From Longimicrobium sp. (GTDB taxonomy: Bacteria > Gemmatimonadota > Gemmatimonadetes > Longimicrobiales > Longimicrobiaceae), in contig DASVWD010000223.1 in the NCBI GenBank assembly GCA_036389795.1, positions 30,762 to 94,761 on the forward strand: DNA of 64,000 nt. The letters run 5' to 3'. The translations under genes were made by a program, and so were the position numbers. Positions 10,219 to 19,178 of the stretch are shown here, piece after piece; position 1 is the first letter of the stretch, and each line of letters begins with the position of its first letter. Under the pieces are notes generated by a model. The model did not search any database. It had not been told where the DNA came from and saw only the letters and a program-made list of their open reading frames with translations.

Positions 10219-10959
10219 ATGGCAAACGAGCGGGGGCGGACGGCGCTGTTTTCCGTGATCGGAGGCCCGGGGCTCCAGCGGCTCTCGCTTCGTGCTGACA
10301 CGCTGGGAAACGCCCCGCCACCAGCCAACGAGGTCGGGGTGCGCCGGGCGACGGATAGCGACCTCCACACGCTCGGACAGCTTGGCGCGCTGCTCATGCG
10401 CATGCACCACGAATCTGATCCCCGGCGCTTCGTGGCCGCGGCACCAGGGACGGAGTCCAAGTATTCGTCCTTCCTCGGAAGCCAGCTCCGAGATCCCAAT
10501 GTGGTCATGCTGGTTGCGCAGTTGGACGGGGCCGTCGTCGGCTACGCTTACGCGGCGCTCGAAGGGACGGACTGCATGGCCCTTCGCGGTCCCGCCGGTG
10601 TGTTGTATGACATCGTGGTCGACCCGAGGCACCACCGGTGCGGCGTCGGCCGCCTGCTGCTCGATGCCATCGTGTCCGAACTCACGTCGCGGGGTGCGCC
10701 GCGCATGGTCCTTTTGACCGCGACGGCCAACCTCGCGGGGCAACGCCTGTTCTCTGCCGCGGGTTTTCGCTCCACCATGCTCGAGATGACGCGGGAGCTG
10801 AATGATCAGCTCGCAGGCCCGGATGATCGCTGGGCGGACCCCGTGCCCAGCCGTCAGGATCGTTCCGGCGCAGTGAAGGGTGTTACTGGGGACCGGACCG
10901 AGCGCCGGAGGCACCGGCGGATATACCTAAAAGCTATTCGAGGCGAGGATCAATCATGA
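10219..10959 (+). CDS. GNAT-family N-acetyltransferase
   Basis: 246 residues. The GNAT core includes '[18 protein letters not shown]', the motif A region '[21 protein letters not shown]' (acetyl-CoA loop RCGVGR) and '[17 protein letters not shown]'. An N-terminal stretch of about 35 residues and a basic C-terminal tail are outside the domain. A GTG at 10207 overlapping the SDR stop is an alternative start. Its own stop overlaps the next cupin start (ATGA), so SDR-GNAT-cupin-RibD read as one operon. Substrate unknown. Confidence 0.87.
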   Translation: MANERGRTALFSVIGGPGLQRLSLRADTLGNAPPPANEVGVRRATDSDLHTLGQLGALLMRMHHESDPRRFVAAAPGTESKYSSFLGSQLRDPNVVMLVAQLDGAVVGYAYAALEGTDCMALRGPAGVLYDIVVDPRHHRCGVGRLLLDAIVSELTSRGAPRMVLLTATANLAGQRLFSAAGFRSTMLEMTRELNDQLAGPDDRWADPVPSRQDRSGAVKGVTGDRTERRRHRRIYLKAIRGEDQS

Positions 10960-11456
10960 AACACCTCTTTGTCTTCGGGATCACGTTCGCCGCCATCGGC
11001 GCCGTCCCCGTCCACAGTCAGCAGATCGAGATCACGCCGGTTAGCGCCCGCCCCTCCGAAATTGGGTCCGCACAGTACTTCACCGGGTCTGCGCTGGTCG
11101 ACGCACTGTTCGCCCCGACCCCACACACACGGGCTGCGGCCGCGCAGGTCACCTTCGCGCCACGCGCCCGCTCCGCTTGGCACAGCCATCCGGCGGGGCA
11201 GACCCTCATCGTGATGTCCGGGACCGGCTGGGTGCAGGAATGGGGAGGCCAGCGGCGTGAGATCCACCCGGGCGACGTGATCTGGACACCGCCGGGCGTG
11301 AAGCATTGGCATGGGGCCACCACCGCGAACAGCATGAGCCACATCACCATTCAGGAGGCTGTGAACGGCGAGGTTGTGCGCTGGATGGAACACGTCAGCG
11401 ACGAGCAGTATCTGGCCAATACCGCGGCGCCCGGGCAACGATCCGATCCCAACTGA
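10956..11456 (+). CDS. Secreted cupin-domain protein
   Basis: 166 residues with a cleavable signal peptide ('[22 protein letters not shown]'). One cupin-2 barrel follows: motif 1 '[21 protein letters not shown]' supplies two metal-binding His and the motif 2 region '[15 protein letters not shown]' a third. The body is clearly homologous to the cytosolic cupin at 15990-16388 ('AWHSHP.GQTLIV...GWVQ', 'HITIQEA', '[10 protein letters not shown]'), so the island carries one exported and one cytosolic version. This clade is often found beside carboxymuconolactone decarboxylases and oxidoreductases. The reaction is unknown. Confidence 0.88.
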   Translation: MKHLFVFGITFAAIGAVPVHSQQIEITPVSARPSEIGSAQYFTGSALVDALFAPTPHTRAAAAQVTFAPRARSAWHSHPAGQTLIVMSGTGWVQEWGGQRREIHPGDVIWTPPGVKHWHGATTANSMSHITIQEAVNGEVVRWMEHVSDEQYLANTAAPGQRSDPN

Positions 11457-11458
11457 CC

Positions 11459-12191
11459 ATGAACAACGAACCGGCTTCCCGCCGCCCACGCGTGATCTGC
11501 CACATGATCTCAGCGGTTGATGGACGCATCGTCACCGGAGGATGGCCCCTCTCGAAGGAGGGGTACGGGCAGTACGAGCAGGTGCACTCGAGCTACGAGC
11601 CGGAGGGCTGGATCTGCGGGCGCGTGACGATGGAGCACCTGGCGGCGGGTACGCGGTCCGACGCGGACGTGACGTGCGAATACGAAGGGCCCGAACGCGA
11701 GGACTTCGCGTCCCCCGGGGCGCACGGCTCCTTTGCCATCGCCCTCGACCCGCGAGGGAAGCTCCTATGGGATTCGGGGAATCTCCAAGGGGACCATGTC
11801 GTCGCCGTGCTCACGCACCGCGTCGCGGATGAGTATCTCGCTCTTCTGCGTGAGCGTGGCGTCTCGTACCTGCTCGCCGGAACCGAGGAGGTCGATTTGG
11901 CGCTGGCGCTGGAGAAGATCGGAGCTCGGCTCGGCGTGCGGACGCTCATGCTCGAGGGCGGTGGCGGCATCAACGGGAGCTTCCTGCGCGCGGGACTCAT
12001 CGACGAGCTGAGCCTGTTGCTGGCCCCCGTGGCTGACGGGCGTTCTGGTACGCCCACAGTCTTCGATGTCCCCGGTGAGGAGGCGGGTTCCGCACCGGCT
12101 AGTCCTGGAGAGCGTGGAACACCGAGCGGACGATGTCCTCTGGCTCCGCTACCGGATCACTGCGCGCGCGGCAGAGGTCGCCAACGCGTGA
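11459..12191 (+). pseudogene. RibD C-terminal/DHFR-like reductase, 3' frameshift
   Basis: The first 205 residues are a RibD_C domain: 'VICHMISAVDGRIVTGG' at the N-terminus, and the nucleotide-binding 'TLMLEGGGGINGSFLRAGL' followed by 'DELSLLLAPVADG'. After 'FDVPGEEAGS' the frame runs into unrelated sequence and stops only at 12235. In the neighbouring frame the family-like C-terminus continues ('RLVLESVEHRADDVLWLRY') and stops at 12191, just where such proteins end. A single-base indel near 12085-12095 is the simplest reading. It could be a sequencing error, since the rest of the gene is intact. The start overlaps the cupin region with 2 bases between. Confidence 0.72.
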
Positions 12192-12380
12192 GGGTGCGAA
12201 CGCGCGGCGGCACAGGATCGGCCCCGGGGTATTGACGCCGAGGAGTTCGTAGTGCGAAGCACATGCTGCGCAGGTGGCATGCGCGGGCGCCCGGTGGTGG
12301 TGTTTTGAGGACGAATAGAACTACTGCGTCAGAGCCGCACGGCGCTGGCAATTTGGGCGTTCTGCGACTGAAGGATCGGA

Positions 12381-12412
12381 CGGGCCACCGGGGCACTCTG
12401 CCTGGTGGCCCG
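12381..12412 (+). terminator. Hairpin terminator after the first redox operon
   Basis: A perfect 9-bp stem (CGGGCCACC / GGTGGCCCG) with a 14-base loop, about 190 bases after the reductase gene. It lacks a T-run, so efficiency is uncertain. Confidence 0.5.
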
Positions 12413-12456
12413 CTCGCGCTCAACCGGTCGAATCGGCACCGGGGATTGTCAACCCT

Positions 12457-12490
12457 CAGGCATCAGCCTGAGAACTTCCGTCTCGTTTTT
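12457..12490. promoter_or_regulatory. Repeated operator-like motif, copy 2
   Basis: Begins CAGGCATCAGCC and carries the same GAGAAC-n4-GTCTCG partial dyad as copy 1. The match extends to the left as TTGTCAAC. It lies 109 bases before the SDR start codon at 12599. Confidence 0.55.
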
Positions 12491-12598
12491 CTCACTCCGG
12501 GCCAGGCATAGCTTTACGGCCGTAGAGGGCTGAGCAGGGTCGAGCCTCGATGCTTTCGCTGGAGACCTGACAGCTGCCTACCTACCGGAGGACAGAAC

Positions 12599-13447
12599 AT
12601 GAGCAAGGTGTACTTCATAACGGGCGCTGGACGCGGGATGGGCGTCGACTTCGTCCATGCAGCACTGGCCGCAGGGCACAGGGTCGTCGCCACGGGGCGC
12701 CGCCCTGAGGAGGTCGAGCGGGCGGTGGGCCGCGCCGAGAACCTGCTGGTGGCCAAGCTCGACGTCACGGTTCCCGAGGACGTTGCGGCGGCCGTGGCCG
12801 CAGCAGCCGAGCGGTTCGGCGGGGTCGACGTTCTGATCAACAACGCCGCTAGCTTCCAGGCCGGGTTTTTCGAGGAGTTGAGCGCCGAGCAGTTCCGCGC
12901 GCAGATGGAGGTCAACTTCTTCGGCGCGCTGAACGTGACTCGCGCGTTGCTCCCGGTAATGCGCCGCCAGCGGGGCGGCCAGGTGGTGACAATCTCCTCC
13001 ACGGCGGGAATCGTCGCGGGCGAATTCGCTTCGGCTTACGCGGCCTCGAAGTTCGCACTCGAGGGCTGGATGGAGGCCCTGAACCAGGAGGTGGAGCCCT
13101 ACGGGATCCGTACCACGGTCGTGGAACCCGGGTTCTTCCGCACCGGGCTGCTCGAGGAGGCGTCGACGACGTGGCCCGCGCTTTCAATCGAGGACTATGC
13201 CGGGCGCACCCGGCACCTGGTCGCGCTCTGGAAGAGCATGAACGGGAAGCAGTCGGGCGACCCTGCGAAGCTGGGACGCGCCCTGATCACGCTGCTCGAC
13301 TCCCCGGCACCGCCAGCCCGATGGGCCGCCGGGAGTGACGCGGTAGATGCCGTCCTTCAGAAGGCGGAGCGGCTCCGCAAGGAGGCCACTGCCCATCGGG
13401 AGCTTTCCACAGCGCTCGCCCACGACGGCTGGGAATATGGAACTTAG
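12599..13447 (+). CDS. Short-chain dehydrogenase/reductase
   Basis: 282 residues, classical SDR. The cofactor motif is 'YFITGAGRGMGVDFVHAAL' and the Arg-rich 'ATGRRPEEVE' after beta-2 suggests NADP(H). 'LINNAA' is the NNAG region, 'TISSTAGIVAG' supplies the Ser, and 'YAASKFALEGWMEAL' supplies YxxxK. 'YGIRTTVVEPGFFRT' is the PG motif. A strong GGAGG site sits before the ATG. The stop overlaps the MFS start by 11 bases, so the reductase and exporter are coupled. Confidence 0.93.
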   Translation: MSKVYFITGAGRGMGVDFVHAALAAGHRVVATGRRPEEVERAVGRAENLLVAKLDVTVPEDVAAAVAAAAERFGGVDVLINNAASFQAGFFEELSAEQFRAQMEVNFFGALNVTRALLPVMRRQRGGQVVTISSTAGIVAGEFASAYAASKFALEGWMEALNQEVEPYGIRTTVVEPGFFRTGLLEEASTTWPALSIEDYAGRTRHLVALWKSMNGKQSGDPAKLGRALITLLDSPAPPARWAAGSDAVDAVLQKAERLRKEATAHRELSTALAHDGWEYGT

Positions 13448-14636
13448 GGTTCGTCACGAGAGCGACGCAGCCGCGCCGGTCTTCCCGAGGTGGGGTGCCG
13501 TCTTCGCCCTTACCCTCTGCGTTTCGACGCTGATCGCGTCCGAGTTCATGCCCGTCAGCCTGCTGACGCCGATCGCCTTCGATTTGCACATCTCCGAAGG
13601 TCAGGCGGGTCAGGCGATCGCGGTCTCCGGAGTCTTCGCAGTCCTGGCGAGCCTGGGCATCTCGTCCGCGACGCGCGGGATCGATCGACGCACGGTCCTG
13701 CTGTGGCTGACGGTGCTGATGATCGTCTCCGGCCTCATGGTCGCGTTCGCGCCCGGCGCCCCCGTCTTCATGGCGGGCCGTGCCCTCGTTGGTGTGGTCA
13801 TCGGCGGGTTCTGGTCGATGTCGGCGGCCACCGTGATGCGACTCGTCCCGCCCGCGGACGTGCCACGTGCGCTCGGGCTGCTGAACGGCGGCAATGCGCT
13901 CGCGACCACCGTTGCCGCGCCGCTGGGCAGCTTCCTCGGCCAATACGTCGGATGGCGCGGTGCCTTCTTCGCGGTGGTGCCGCTTGCCGCGGCGACACTC
14001 GCCTGGCTCTTCGCCACCCTCCCGTCGATGCCTTCGGAGCGGACCTCCGGAGGCGGAACCGTCTTCAGGGTTCTGCGTCGGCGGAATGTCCCGCTGGGGA
14101 TGACTGCCGTCACGCTGTTCTTCCTCGGGCAGTTCGCCCTGTTCACCTACCTGCGGCCGTTCCTCGAGACGGTAACGCGCGTCGGCGTCTCGGCGCTCTC
14201 GCTTATCCTGCTGCTGACGGGAGCCGCAGGGGTGGTCGGTACCTGGGTGATCGGCATTCTACTCCGAACCCGGCTGAACAGCCTGCTAATCGTGATCCCG
14301 ATCCTGATGGCCGGGATCGCGGTTGCACTCACGGGGCTGGGCAGCTCCCCGGTCGCGGTCGCCGTCCTGCTCGCTGTATGGGGGCTCCTCGGGACCGCAG
14401 CGCCTGTCGCATGGTGGACGTGGCTCAGCCGAGTGCTCCCGGATGACGCGGAGGCCGGTGGTGGGCTCTTGGTTGCGGTCATCCAGCTGGCGATCGCACT
14501 GGGAGCCACCGCGGGGGGCCTCCTCTACGACGCGAGCGGCTACCGAAGCACCTTCGCGCTTAGCTCGGCCGCACTCTGTGCGTCTGCCCTGATCGCTGCC
14601 GTCGGCTCGGGTCGCAAGAGGCCAGAAACTCCCTGA
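13437..14636 (+). CDS. MFS transporter, DHA1-like (sugar/arabinose efflux type)
   Basis: 399 residues with about twelve hydrophobic segments. The opening 'LTLCVSTLIASEFMPVSLLTPIA' and 'GQAGQAIAVSGVFAV' are characteristic of the YdeA/YbcL (arabinose or purine efflux) branch of the DHA1 family. 'GRALVGVVIGGFWSMSAATVMRLVPP' is the helix 4-5 region and 'GWRGAFFAVVP' the motif near helix 6. It is probably a proton-driven exporter of a small polar or toxic compound. Its overlap with the SDR gene suggests the exported compound relates to that enzyme. Confidence 0.9.
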   Translation: MELRVRHESDAAAPVFPRWGAVFALTLCVSTLIASEFMPVSLLTPIAFDLHISEGQAGQAIAVSGVFAVLASLGISSATRGIDRRTVLLWLTVLMIVSGLMVAFAPGAPVFMAGRALVGVVIGGFWSMSAATVMRLVPPADVPRALGLLNGGNALATTVAAPLGSFLGQYVGWRGAFFAVVPLAAATLAWLFATLPSMPSERTSGGGTVFRVLRRRNVPLGMTAVTLFFLGQFALFTYLRPFLETVTRVGVSALSLILLLTGAAGVVGTWVIGILLRTRLNSLLIVIPILMAGIAVALTGLGSSPVAVAVLLAVWGLLGTAAPVAWWTWLSRVLPDDAEAGGGLLVAVIQLAIALGATAGGLLYDASGYRSTFALSSAALCASALIAAVGSGRKRPETP

Positions 14637-14831
14637 CAAGGCCGCCCGGAGGCCGGCCTTCCGCATGCGCAGAGACGACGCGGCCACGGGTGGCCGGTAC
14701 GCCCAGATGGTCGGGTGGAGCCGTGAATGATGCCCGAGATTCAACGCACTAGCCCAGTGACCTGCGCCACCTGTGCACAGAGTTCGTCCCCAGCTAGTGA
14801 TCATCGAACGCATTGACGAGTGAGAACACAC

Positions 14832-15749
14832 ATGACGAATGGAATCAGCCCCCTCCTGACGCTGAACAACGGCGTCGCGATGCCGGCCTTCGGGCTGGGC
14901 GTGTTCCAGAGCACCCCGGAAGAGACGGTCAAAGCGGTTGAGGCCGCCATCGGCGTCGGTTACCGGATGATCGATACCGCCGCGGCCTACTTCAACGAGC
15001 GAGAGGTCGGCGAAGGCATCCGCAGGAGCGGAATCGACCGTGCCGAGCTTTTCGTGCAGACCAAGCTGTGGATGAGCGACTACGGCTACGAGCGAACGCT
15101 CCGCGCCTTCGACGCGAGCCTCCAGCGGTTGGGGCTCGAATACGTGGACCTCTACCTACTGCACTGGCCCGTGCCCTCAGACTTCGCACGGACGGTCGAC
15201 TCCTACCGAGCAGCGGAGGGGCTGCTCGCGGAGGGACGGGCGCTGGCGATCGGCGTCTGCAACTTCAGCCCCGACAACCTCGAGGATCTGCTCGCACGCA
15301 CCAGCGTGGTGCCCGCCGTCAACCAGGTTGAACTTCATCCGTACTTCAACCAGAGATCGGTGCGCGAGGCCGACGGCCACCTCCGGGTCGTCACCCAGTC
15401 CTGGTCGCCGCTCGGCGGCGTGAACGTGTATGCGCATGGCGAAGGCCAGGGCAGGCACCTCCTTGAGGATCCGACGATCCAGCGCCTCGCCACGCAGTAC
15501 GGGAAGACCGCTGCGCAGGTGGTGCTCCGCTGGCACATCGAGCACGGGCTGTCTGTTATCCCGAAGTCGGTCCGCCGCGAGCGCATCGCGGAGAACTTCG
15601 GGGTCTTCGACTTCGCGCTGAGCCCCACGAACCTCGTGGAGATCGACGCCTTGGACACCGGGATGCGGGGCGGGCCCGATCCCCAGGCCGTCCATCCCGC
15701 GATGTTCCCGATCTCCGTCGAGGGGCACTACGCCCAGGAGCCGCGGTGA
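14832..15749 (+). CDS. Aldo/keto reductase
   Basis: 305 residues forming an AKR TIM barrel. Signatures are 'MPAFGLGVFQS', 'VEAAIGVGYRMIDTAAAYFNE' (catalytic Asp and Tyr), 'VQTKLWMSDYGYE' (catalytic Lys), 'LGLEYVDLYLLHWPVP' (catalytic His), 'GVCNFSPDNLEDLL', 'NQVELHPYFNQ' and the NADPH-binding 'VIPKSVRRERIAENF'. All four catalytic residues are present. It is close to the AKR5 group (2,5-diketogluconate reductase-like). I took the start at the second Met, where homologues begin; a Met five residues upstream is possible. Confidence 0.94.
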   Translation: MTNGISPLLTLNNGVAMPAFGLGVFQSTPEETVKAVEAAIGVGYRMIDTAAAYFNEREVGEGIRRSGIDRAELFVQTKLWMSDYGYERTLRAFDASLQRLGLEYVDLYLLHWPVPSDFARTVDSYRAAEGLLAEGRALAIGVCNFSPDNLEDLLARTSVVPAVNQVELHPYFNQRSVREADGHLRVVTQSWSPLGGVNVYAHGEGQGRHLLEDPTIQRLATQYGKTAAQVVLRWHIEHGLSVIPKSVRRERIAENFGVFDFALSPTNLVEIDALDTGMRGGPDPQAVHPAMFPISVEGHYAQEPR

Positions 15750-15860
15750 ACCACACGCTTCTGCGGAACCGAGAGGCGCAAGGCACGCCGACCTGGCTCT
15801 GGTCGCCACTCGCTCCTCTGCCGCCGCCCCGACCACGGGACGCTATCGTTCTCGTCCGCG

Positions 15861-15905
15861 TTGTCAACTCAGAGTCATCAGCCTGTGCACCTCGAGCCTC
15901 TATAT
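15861..15905. promoter_or_regulatory. Repeated operator-like motif, copy 3 (weaker)
   Basis: TTGTCAAC, then TCAG and CATCAGCCTG, match copy 2 closely, while the right half (GAGAAC-n4-GTCTCG) is poorly kept. It lies about 85 bases before the cupin start codon at 15990. Less certain than copies 1 and 2. Confidence 0.35.
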
Positions 15906-15989
15906 GGCTTGTGACGGACTCAATAGCTTCATCGGCCAGCAATCGCAACCGCCTGCTACCGACCCTTTAGTGGTCAGAGGAGAATCAAG

Positions 15990-16388
15990 ATGAACATCAA
16001 GCATGCGGGCTCAACGCCCTCGATGGCAGGGCCTTCGGAGTGGTTCCGCGGCTCTGTCCGCATCGACCCGCTCTTCAACCCCGAAGGAGATGCGCGGGCC
16101 GCCGGCAACGCGGTCACCTTCGAGCCCGGCGCTCGCACTGCGTGGCATTCGCACCCGCTGGGGCAGACGCTGATCGTCACCTTCGGGCTGGGTTGGGTGC
16201 AGCGTGAGGGCGGCCGCGTCGAAGAGATCCGCCCCGGGGACGTGGTGTCGTTCGACCCCGGGGAGCGGCATTGGCACGGCGCCTCTGCCACGACGGCCAT
16301 GCAGCACATTGCCATCCAAGAGGCGCTGGACGGGGAGTCAGCAATCTGGATGGAGCACGTCACCGACGACCAGTACCGGGGTCAGTAG
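15990..16388 (+). CDS. Cytosolic cupin-domain protein
   Basis: 132 residues, a single cupin-2 barrel without a signal peptide. Motif 1 '[20 protein letters not shown]' and motif 2 '[16 protein letters not shown]' carry the metal-binding residues. It is a clear paralogue of the exported cupin at 10956-11456, with the same C-terminal '[13 protein letters not shown]'. A strong GAGGAGA ribosome site lies before the ATG. Cupins of this clade are usually found with aldo/keto reductases and cyclophilin-like proteins, as here. The substrate is unknown. Confidence 0.92.
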   Translation: MNIKHAGSTPSMAGPSEWFRGSVRIDPLFNPEGDARAAGNAVTFEPGARTAWHSHPLGQTLIVTFGLGWVQREGGRVEEIRPGDVVSFDPGERHWHGASATTAMQHIAIQEALDGESAIWMEHVTDDQYRGQ

Positions 16389-16700
16389 AACGCTGTGGCG
16401 TGGGCTGTCTCGGCCGGCCGCCCTCTCGAGCGAGCTTACCGCACCATCGGGCTCGTGGGACGGAAGACCCAGACTCGCCAGCGGGCTGCGAGTACGCGCG
16501 ACCGTCGAGGCAGTCCGGCCGGGTGTCGCGATGCGGTACGCCAGGGGCAGGCTCTGCAGGACCAGGTAGGTTGCACCACGCGCAGACGAAAAGAGGGTAC
16601 TCTGTCCATAAGCACGCTCCGCATCGGCGACCACGTTCGCTTGGTCGGGGACACCCACCATGTCCGAGCGCCGGACCTGCGAGTTCTGCTCGGACTGAGC

Positions 16701-17159
16701 ATGTTGCTCGGCCTGCTCGTGCTCGGCGGATGCGAAGCCAGCCAAGCTTCGAAGTCTAGCTCGCCGCCAGTTGTCACGGGTGCCGCACCGCCATCCGCGA
16801 GACCGGAGGAAACACGCATGTGGATGACCGTCGGCGACCGTCGGTTCGCCATCACTTTAGCCGACAACGCAGCCGCTCGTGCGTTCGCGGGTCGACTGCC
16901 CCTTATGCTCGAAATGAGCGAGCTCAACGGTAATGAGAAGCATGCCGACCTAGGGGAAGCGCTGCCTGCGAATGCGACGCGCCCAGGGACCATCCAGCGC
17001 GGCGACCTCATGCTGTATGGCACCACCACCCTGGTGGTGTTCTACGCGACGTTCAACTCCTCGTACTCGTACACTCGCCTCGGCCGCGTGGACGACCCCG
17101 CGGATTTGCCACAGGCGCTCGGCCCGCGCGGAGTAAAGGTCGGGTTTTCCCTGAACTAA
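16701..17159 (+). CDS. Cyclophilin-like fold lipoprotein
   Basis: 152 residues. A short hydrophobic N-terminus with the lipobox 'LLVLGGC|EAS' is followed by a Ser/Pro linker and a cyclophilin-like domain (family PF18050 by style): 'MWMTVGDRRFAITLADNAAA', 'FAGRLPLMLEMSELNGNEK', 'GDLMLYGTTTLVVFYATF' and 'YTRLGRVDDPADLPQALG'. These proteins share the cyclophilin barrel but are not proven prolyl isomerases. The ATG gives no positively charged n-region, so a TTG 60 bases upstream at 16641 may be the true start. It often accompanies cupin and reductase genes. Confidence 0.8.
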   Translation: MLLGLLVLGGCEASQASKSSSPPVVTGAAPPSARPEETRMWMTVGDRRFAITLADNAAARAFAGRLPLMLEMSELNGNEKHADLGEALPANATRPGTIQRGDLMLYGTTTLVVFYATFNSSYSYTRLGRVDDPADLPQALGPRGVKVGFSLN

Positions 17160-17757
17160 GATGTCGGCTACTCCATTCATGACGACGAGGACGAGCAACG
17201 ACATCGAAGGGAAGGTCATCGACGTTCATGATGTCCTCCGGTAGAGTAACCGATAGGACGGGCGCGCCCGGTCTGTACTCGTGCGGATCGAAAGTCTCAG
17301 TCTCGGCGCGCGCGGTGGCGGGCTCCGGCCGACCGGGATCGGCCGGCCAACGGCCTTGTGCCCCACACGTGCCGCGCCGACTCCCCCGGCGTGATCTTGT
17401 TCGCCTATTCCCGTGTCCAGACTAGGGACGGACGGAAGGGTGATAGGACAGAGCCTCGGGCCACAATGGGGGGGCTCTGCTGCTTGCTAGTGGACTGTCC
17501 TAGCGGGCGTGCACTACACTAGCCGAGTTTATTTTTCAAGCGGGCGCGAGCCGATTTGCCAAAACCCTTTAGCGCACTAGCCGGGTGTATTTCAGAGCGG
17601 GTTCCAGAACGTAGGTGGGACGTTGGGCCTACTAGCCGACTTTGTTTTCTTTTTACACTGATTAAGCGCTGGCGCGAGTGGCTGTGCCATCGACAATCGC
17701 TTCTCCGGTCGGTCAACAGCGCCGGCAGGATTTCAGCCGGACGCAAGTGCTCGTAAA
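17160..17757. other. Gene-poor region beside the tRNA-Arg gene
   Basis: About 600 bases with no credible gene. Short open frames on both strands lack domain signals. The only structure I see is the set of three ACTAGCCG repeats at 17518-17650. Confidence 0.5.
17518..17650. repeat. Three spaced direct repeats (ACTAGCCG type)
   Basis: Copies begin at 17518, 17576 and 17631 with the consensus ACTAGCCGRSTKTRTTTT. They are 58 and 55 bases apart and lie on the 3' side of the tRNA-Arg gene. They could be integrase arm sites or binding sites of a DNA-bending protein. Confidence 0.5.
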
Positions 17758-17795
17758 TCAAAACGGCCACGTTCCCCTCGGGGAGCGTGGCCGTT
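17758..17795 (-). terminator. Terminator of the tRNA-Arg gene
   Basis: A long stem (AACGGCCACG / CGTGGCCGTT, extended by CCCC/GGGG around the loop) followed on the minus strand by TTTTGATTT, seven bases past the tRNA 3' end. Confidence 0.85.
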
Positions 17796-17801
17796 CGTAC
17801 A

Positions 17802-17875
<74 letters not shown>

Positions 17876-17957
17876 GCTGATGTGGCGCTAAATCTAGCAC
17901 AATCTGCGATTCTTTTCCACACCCGGTGGGGTGACCGTACGCAGACCGGCTACTAGC

Positions 17958-19106
17958 CTAGCGCGCGTCTTCTGTCTGGCGGCGGGCCATCTCCTCAGAC
18001 AGGCGCCGCTCGCAGGCGAAGAACCTCGCCCCGACCTCCATGACCATGTGGCCCATCGCCTGAAGTGCGATCCTGTCGAACGGGAACGGGCGCCACTCCA
18101 TGAGCGCCCGCGCGAGGAGCCCGAGCGAGCCTGCCGTCCGCGCACCGGGTTCCAGTAACCCGAATTCCGTGCCACGCGTCAGAAACAGAGGCGTCGCACC
18201 CTCCGATTTCCCCGGATTGTCCACCAGTGCTCCCGGACCGGCATGGATCGCTTGACTGGCCGATTTGTATGCTGCCCGGTGCACTCGCAGGTTCAAACTG
18301 GCTTCAATGTCCATAAACGTTGGCGGCTTTCCGTCCGGCTTTCGCCCGAGCGCATGGGCTGCCCACCCGTAGTCTCCCAGGAACACGGCTCCGTACTTCC
18401 GACGCAGCTCCTCGTACCGGTCAGCAGCTTCCTTCATCTCCTCGTCTGTGTACGGCTCGAGCCCGAGTTCGCGGTGATGCTCCTGCTCGCTGTCCATGGC
18501 CTTCTTCACCCGCACGTGGTCGTGTTCCGCGTAGCGCTCCACGGTCTCGGTCCCATGCTTCGCGATGAACGCCGCGACAACTGCCGTTTCATGGAGCGTG
18601 CGCCAGCGCGCCTCCGCGCCCGCCGCGAATCCGCACCTGAGAAGCGCGAGCGTCTCCTCGCCCACCTGAACCCCGCGCGAATGGAGATCGATCAGCAGCG
18701 GGTACGTCCGGGGGAAGCGGTCAGGCGCCGAAGCCAACCGTTTGATATGAAACATCCCGAACTCCTCGGAAACCGAGAGGAGCTGATCAAGTAGATCAAG
18801 CGCCTCGCCCCACCACCGCGCCACACGGCCCGCCACATCCCCGCGCTCCTCGGCGCGGATCGCGATCTCCGACGCCCCCACCGTTTTCCAGCCCTCGTAC
18901 TGGGCGCGGCCGGCGCCTTCGAGAAATGGTTCGATCCGATAATTGGCGAAGTCGCGGAACGAACGAGTGTATGGAGAGGGCGTGTTGGGATCGTAGCCCT
19001 GAGCGACTTGGTGCTGGCAGTACTCCGCCCAGAGGGACTGGAGGAGAGGATCTCGCGTCATTTCCATGCGGATCACCGGATCCGCCGGTTCTGGCACGTT
19101 CGTCAT
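17958..19106 (-). CDS. DUF5677-like helical protein
   Basis: About 382 residues, mostly helical, soluble. The central segment 'RWRTLHETAVVAAFIAKHG' with following 'AERYAEHDHVRVKKAM' matches the DUF5677 pattern, and 'EELRRKYGAVFLGDYGWAA' the typical continuation. No catalytic function is established for the family; members turn up in accessory regions. I chose the ATG at 19106 ('MTNVPEPADP'); a GTG at 19136 and an ATG at 19064 are alternatives. The start lies immediately after a strong terminator (19128-19157), so either read-through or a promoter inside that structure must supply it. Confidence 0.7.
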   Translation of the reverse strand: MTNVPEPADPVIRMEMTRDPLLQSLWAEYCQHQVAQGYDPNTPSPYTRSFRDFANYRIEPFLEGAGRAQYEGWKTVGASEIAIRAEERGDVAGRVARWWGEALDLLDQLLSVSEEFGMFHIKRLASAPDRFPRTYPLLIDLHSRGVQVGEETLALLRCGFAAGAEARWRTLHETAVVAAFIAKHGTETVERYAEHDHVRVKKAMDSEQEHHRELGLEPYTDEEMKEAADRYEELRRKYGAVFLGDYGWAAHALGRKPDGKPPTFMDIEASLNLRVHRAAYKSASQAIHAGPGALVDNPGKSEGATPLFLTRGTEFGLLEPGARTAGSLGLLARALMEWRPFPFDRIALQAMGHMVMEVGARFFACERRLSEEMARRQTEDAR

Positions 19107-19127
19107 AGGAATTTTGAAGAAAAGAAA

Positions 19128-19157
19128 GGGGCGCACGAGCTGGCGCCCGTACGCCCC
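19128..19157 (-). terminator. Terminator between the small ORF and the DUF5677-like gene
   Basis: On the minus strand a stem GGGGCGTACG / CGTGCGCCCC (one mismatch) is followed by TTTCTTTTCTTC. It sits 22 bases after the stop of the 53-residue ORF and its T-run ends about six bases before the DUF5677-like start. Confidence 0.75.
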
Positions 19158-19178
19158 TCCACGGCTCTGGAGCGGCAG

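Noticed and set aside
17519..17770. 83-residue minus frame ('MAVLIYEHLRPAEIL')
   Set aside because: It lies across the direct repeats, with no domain, signal or ribosome site.
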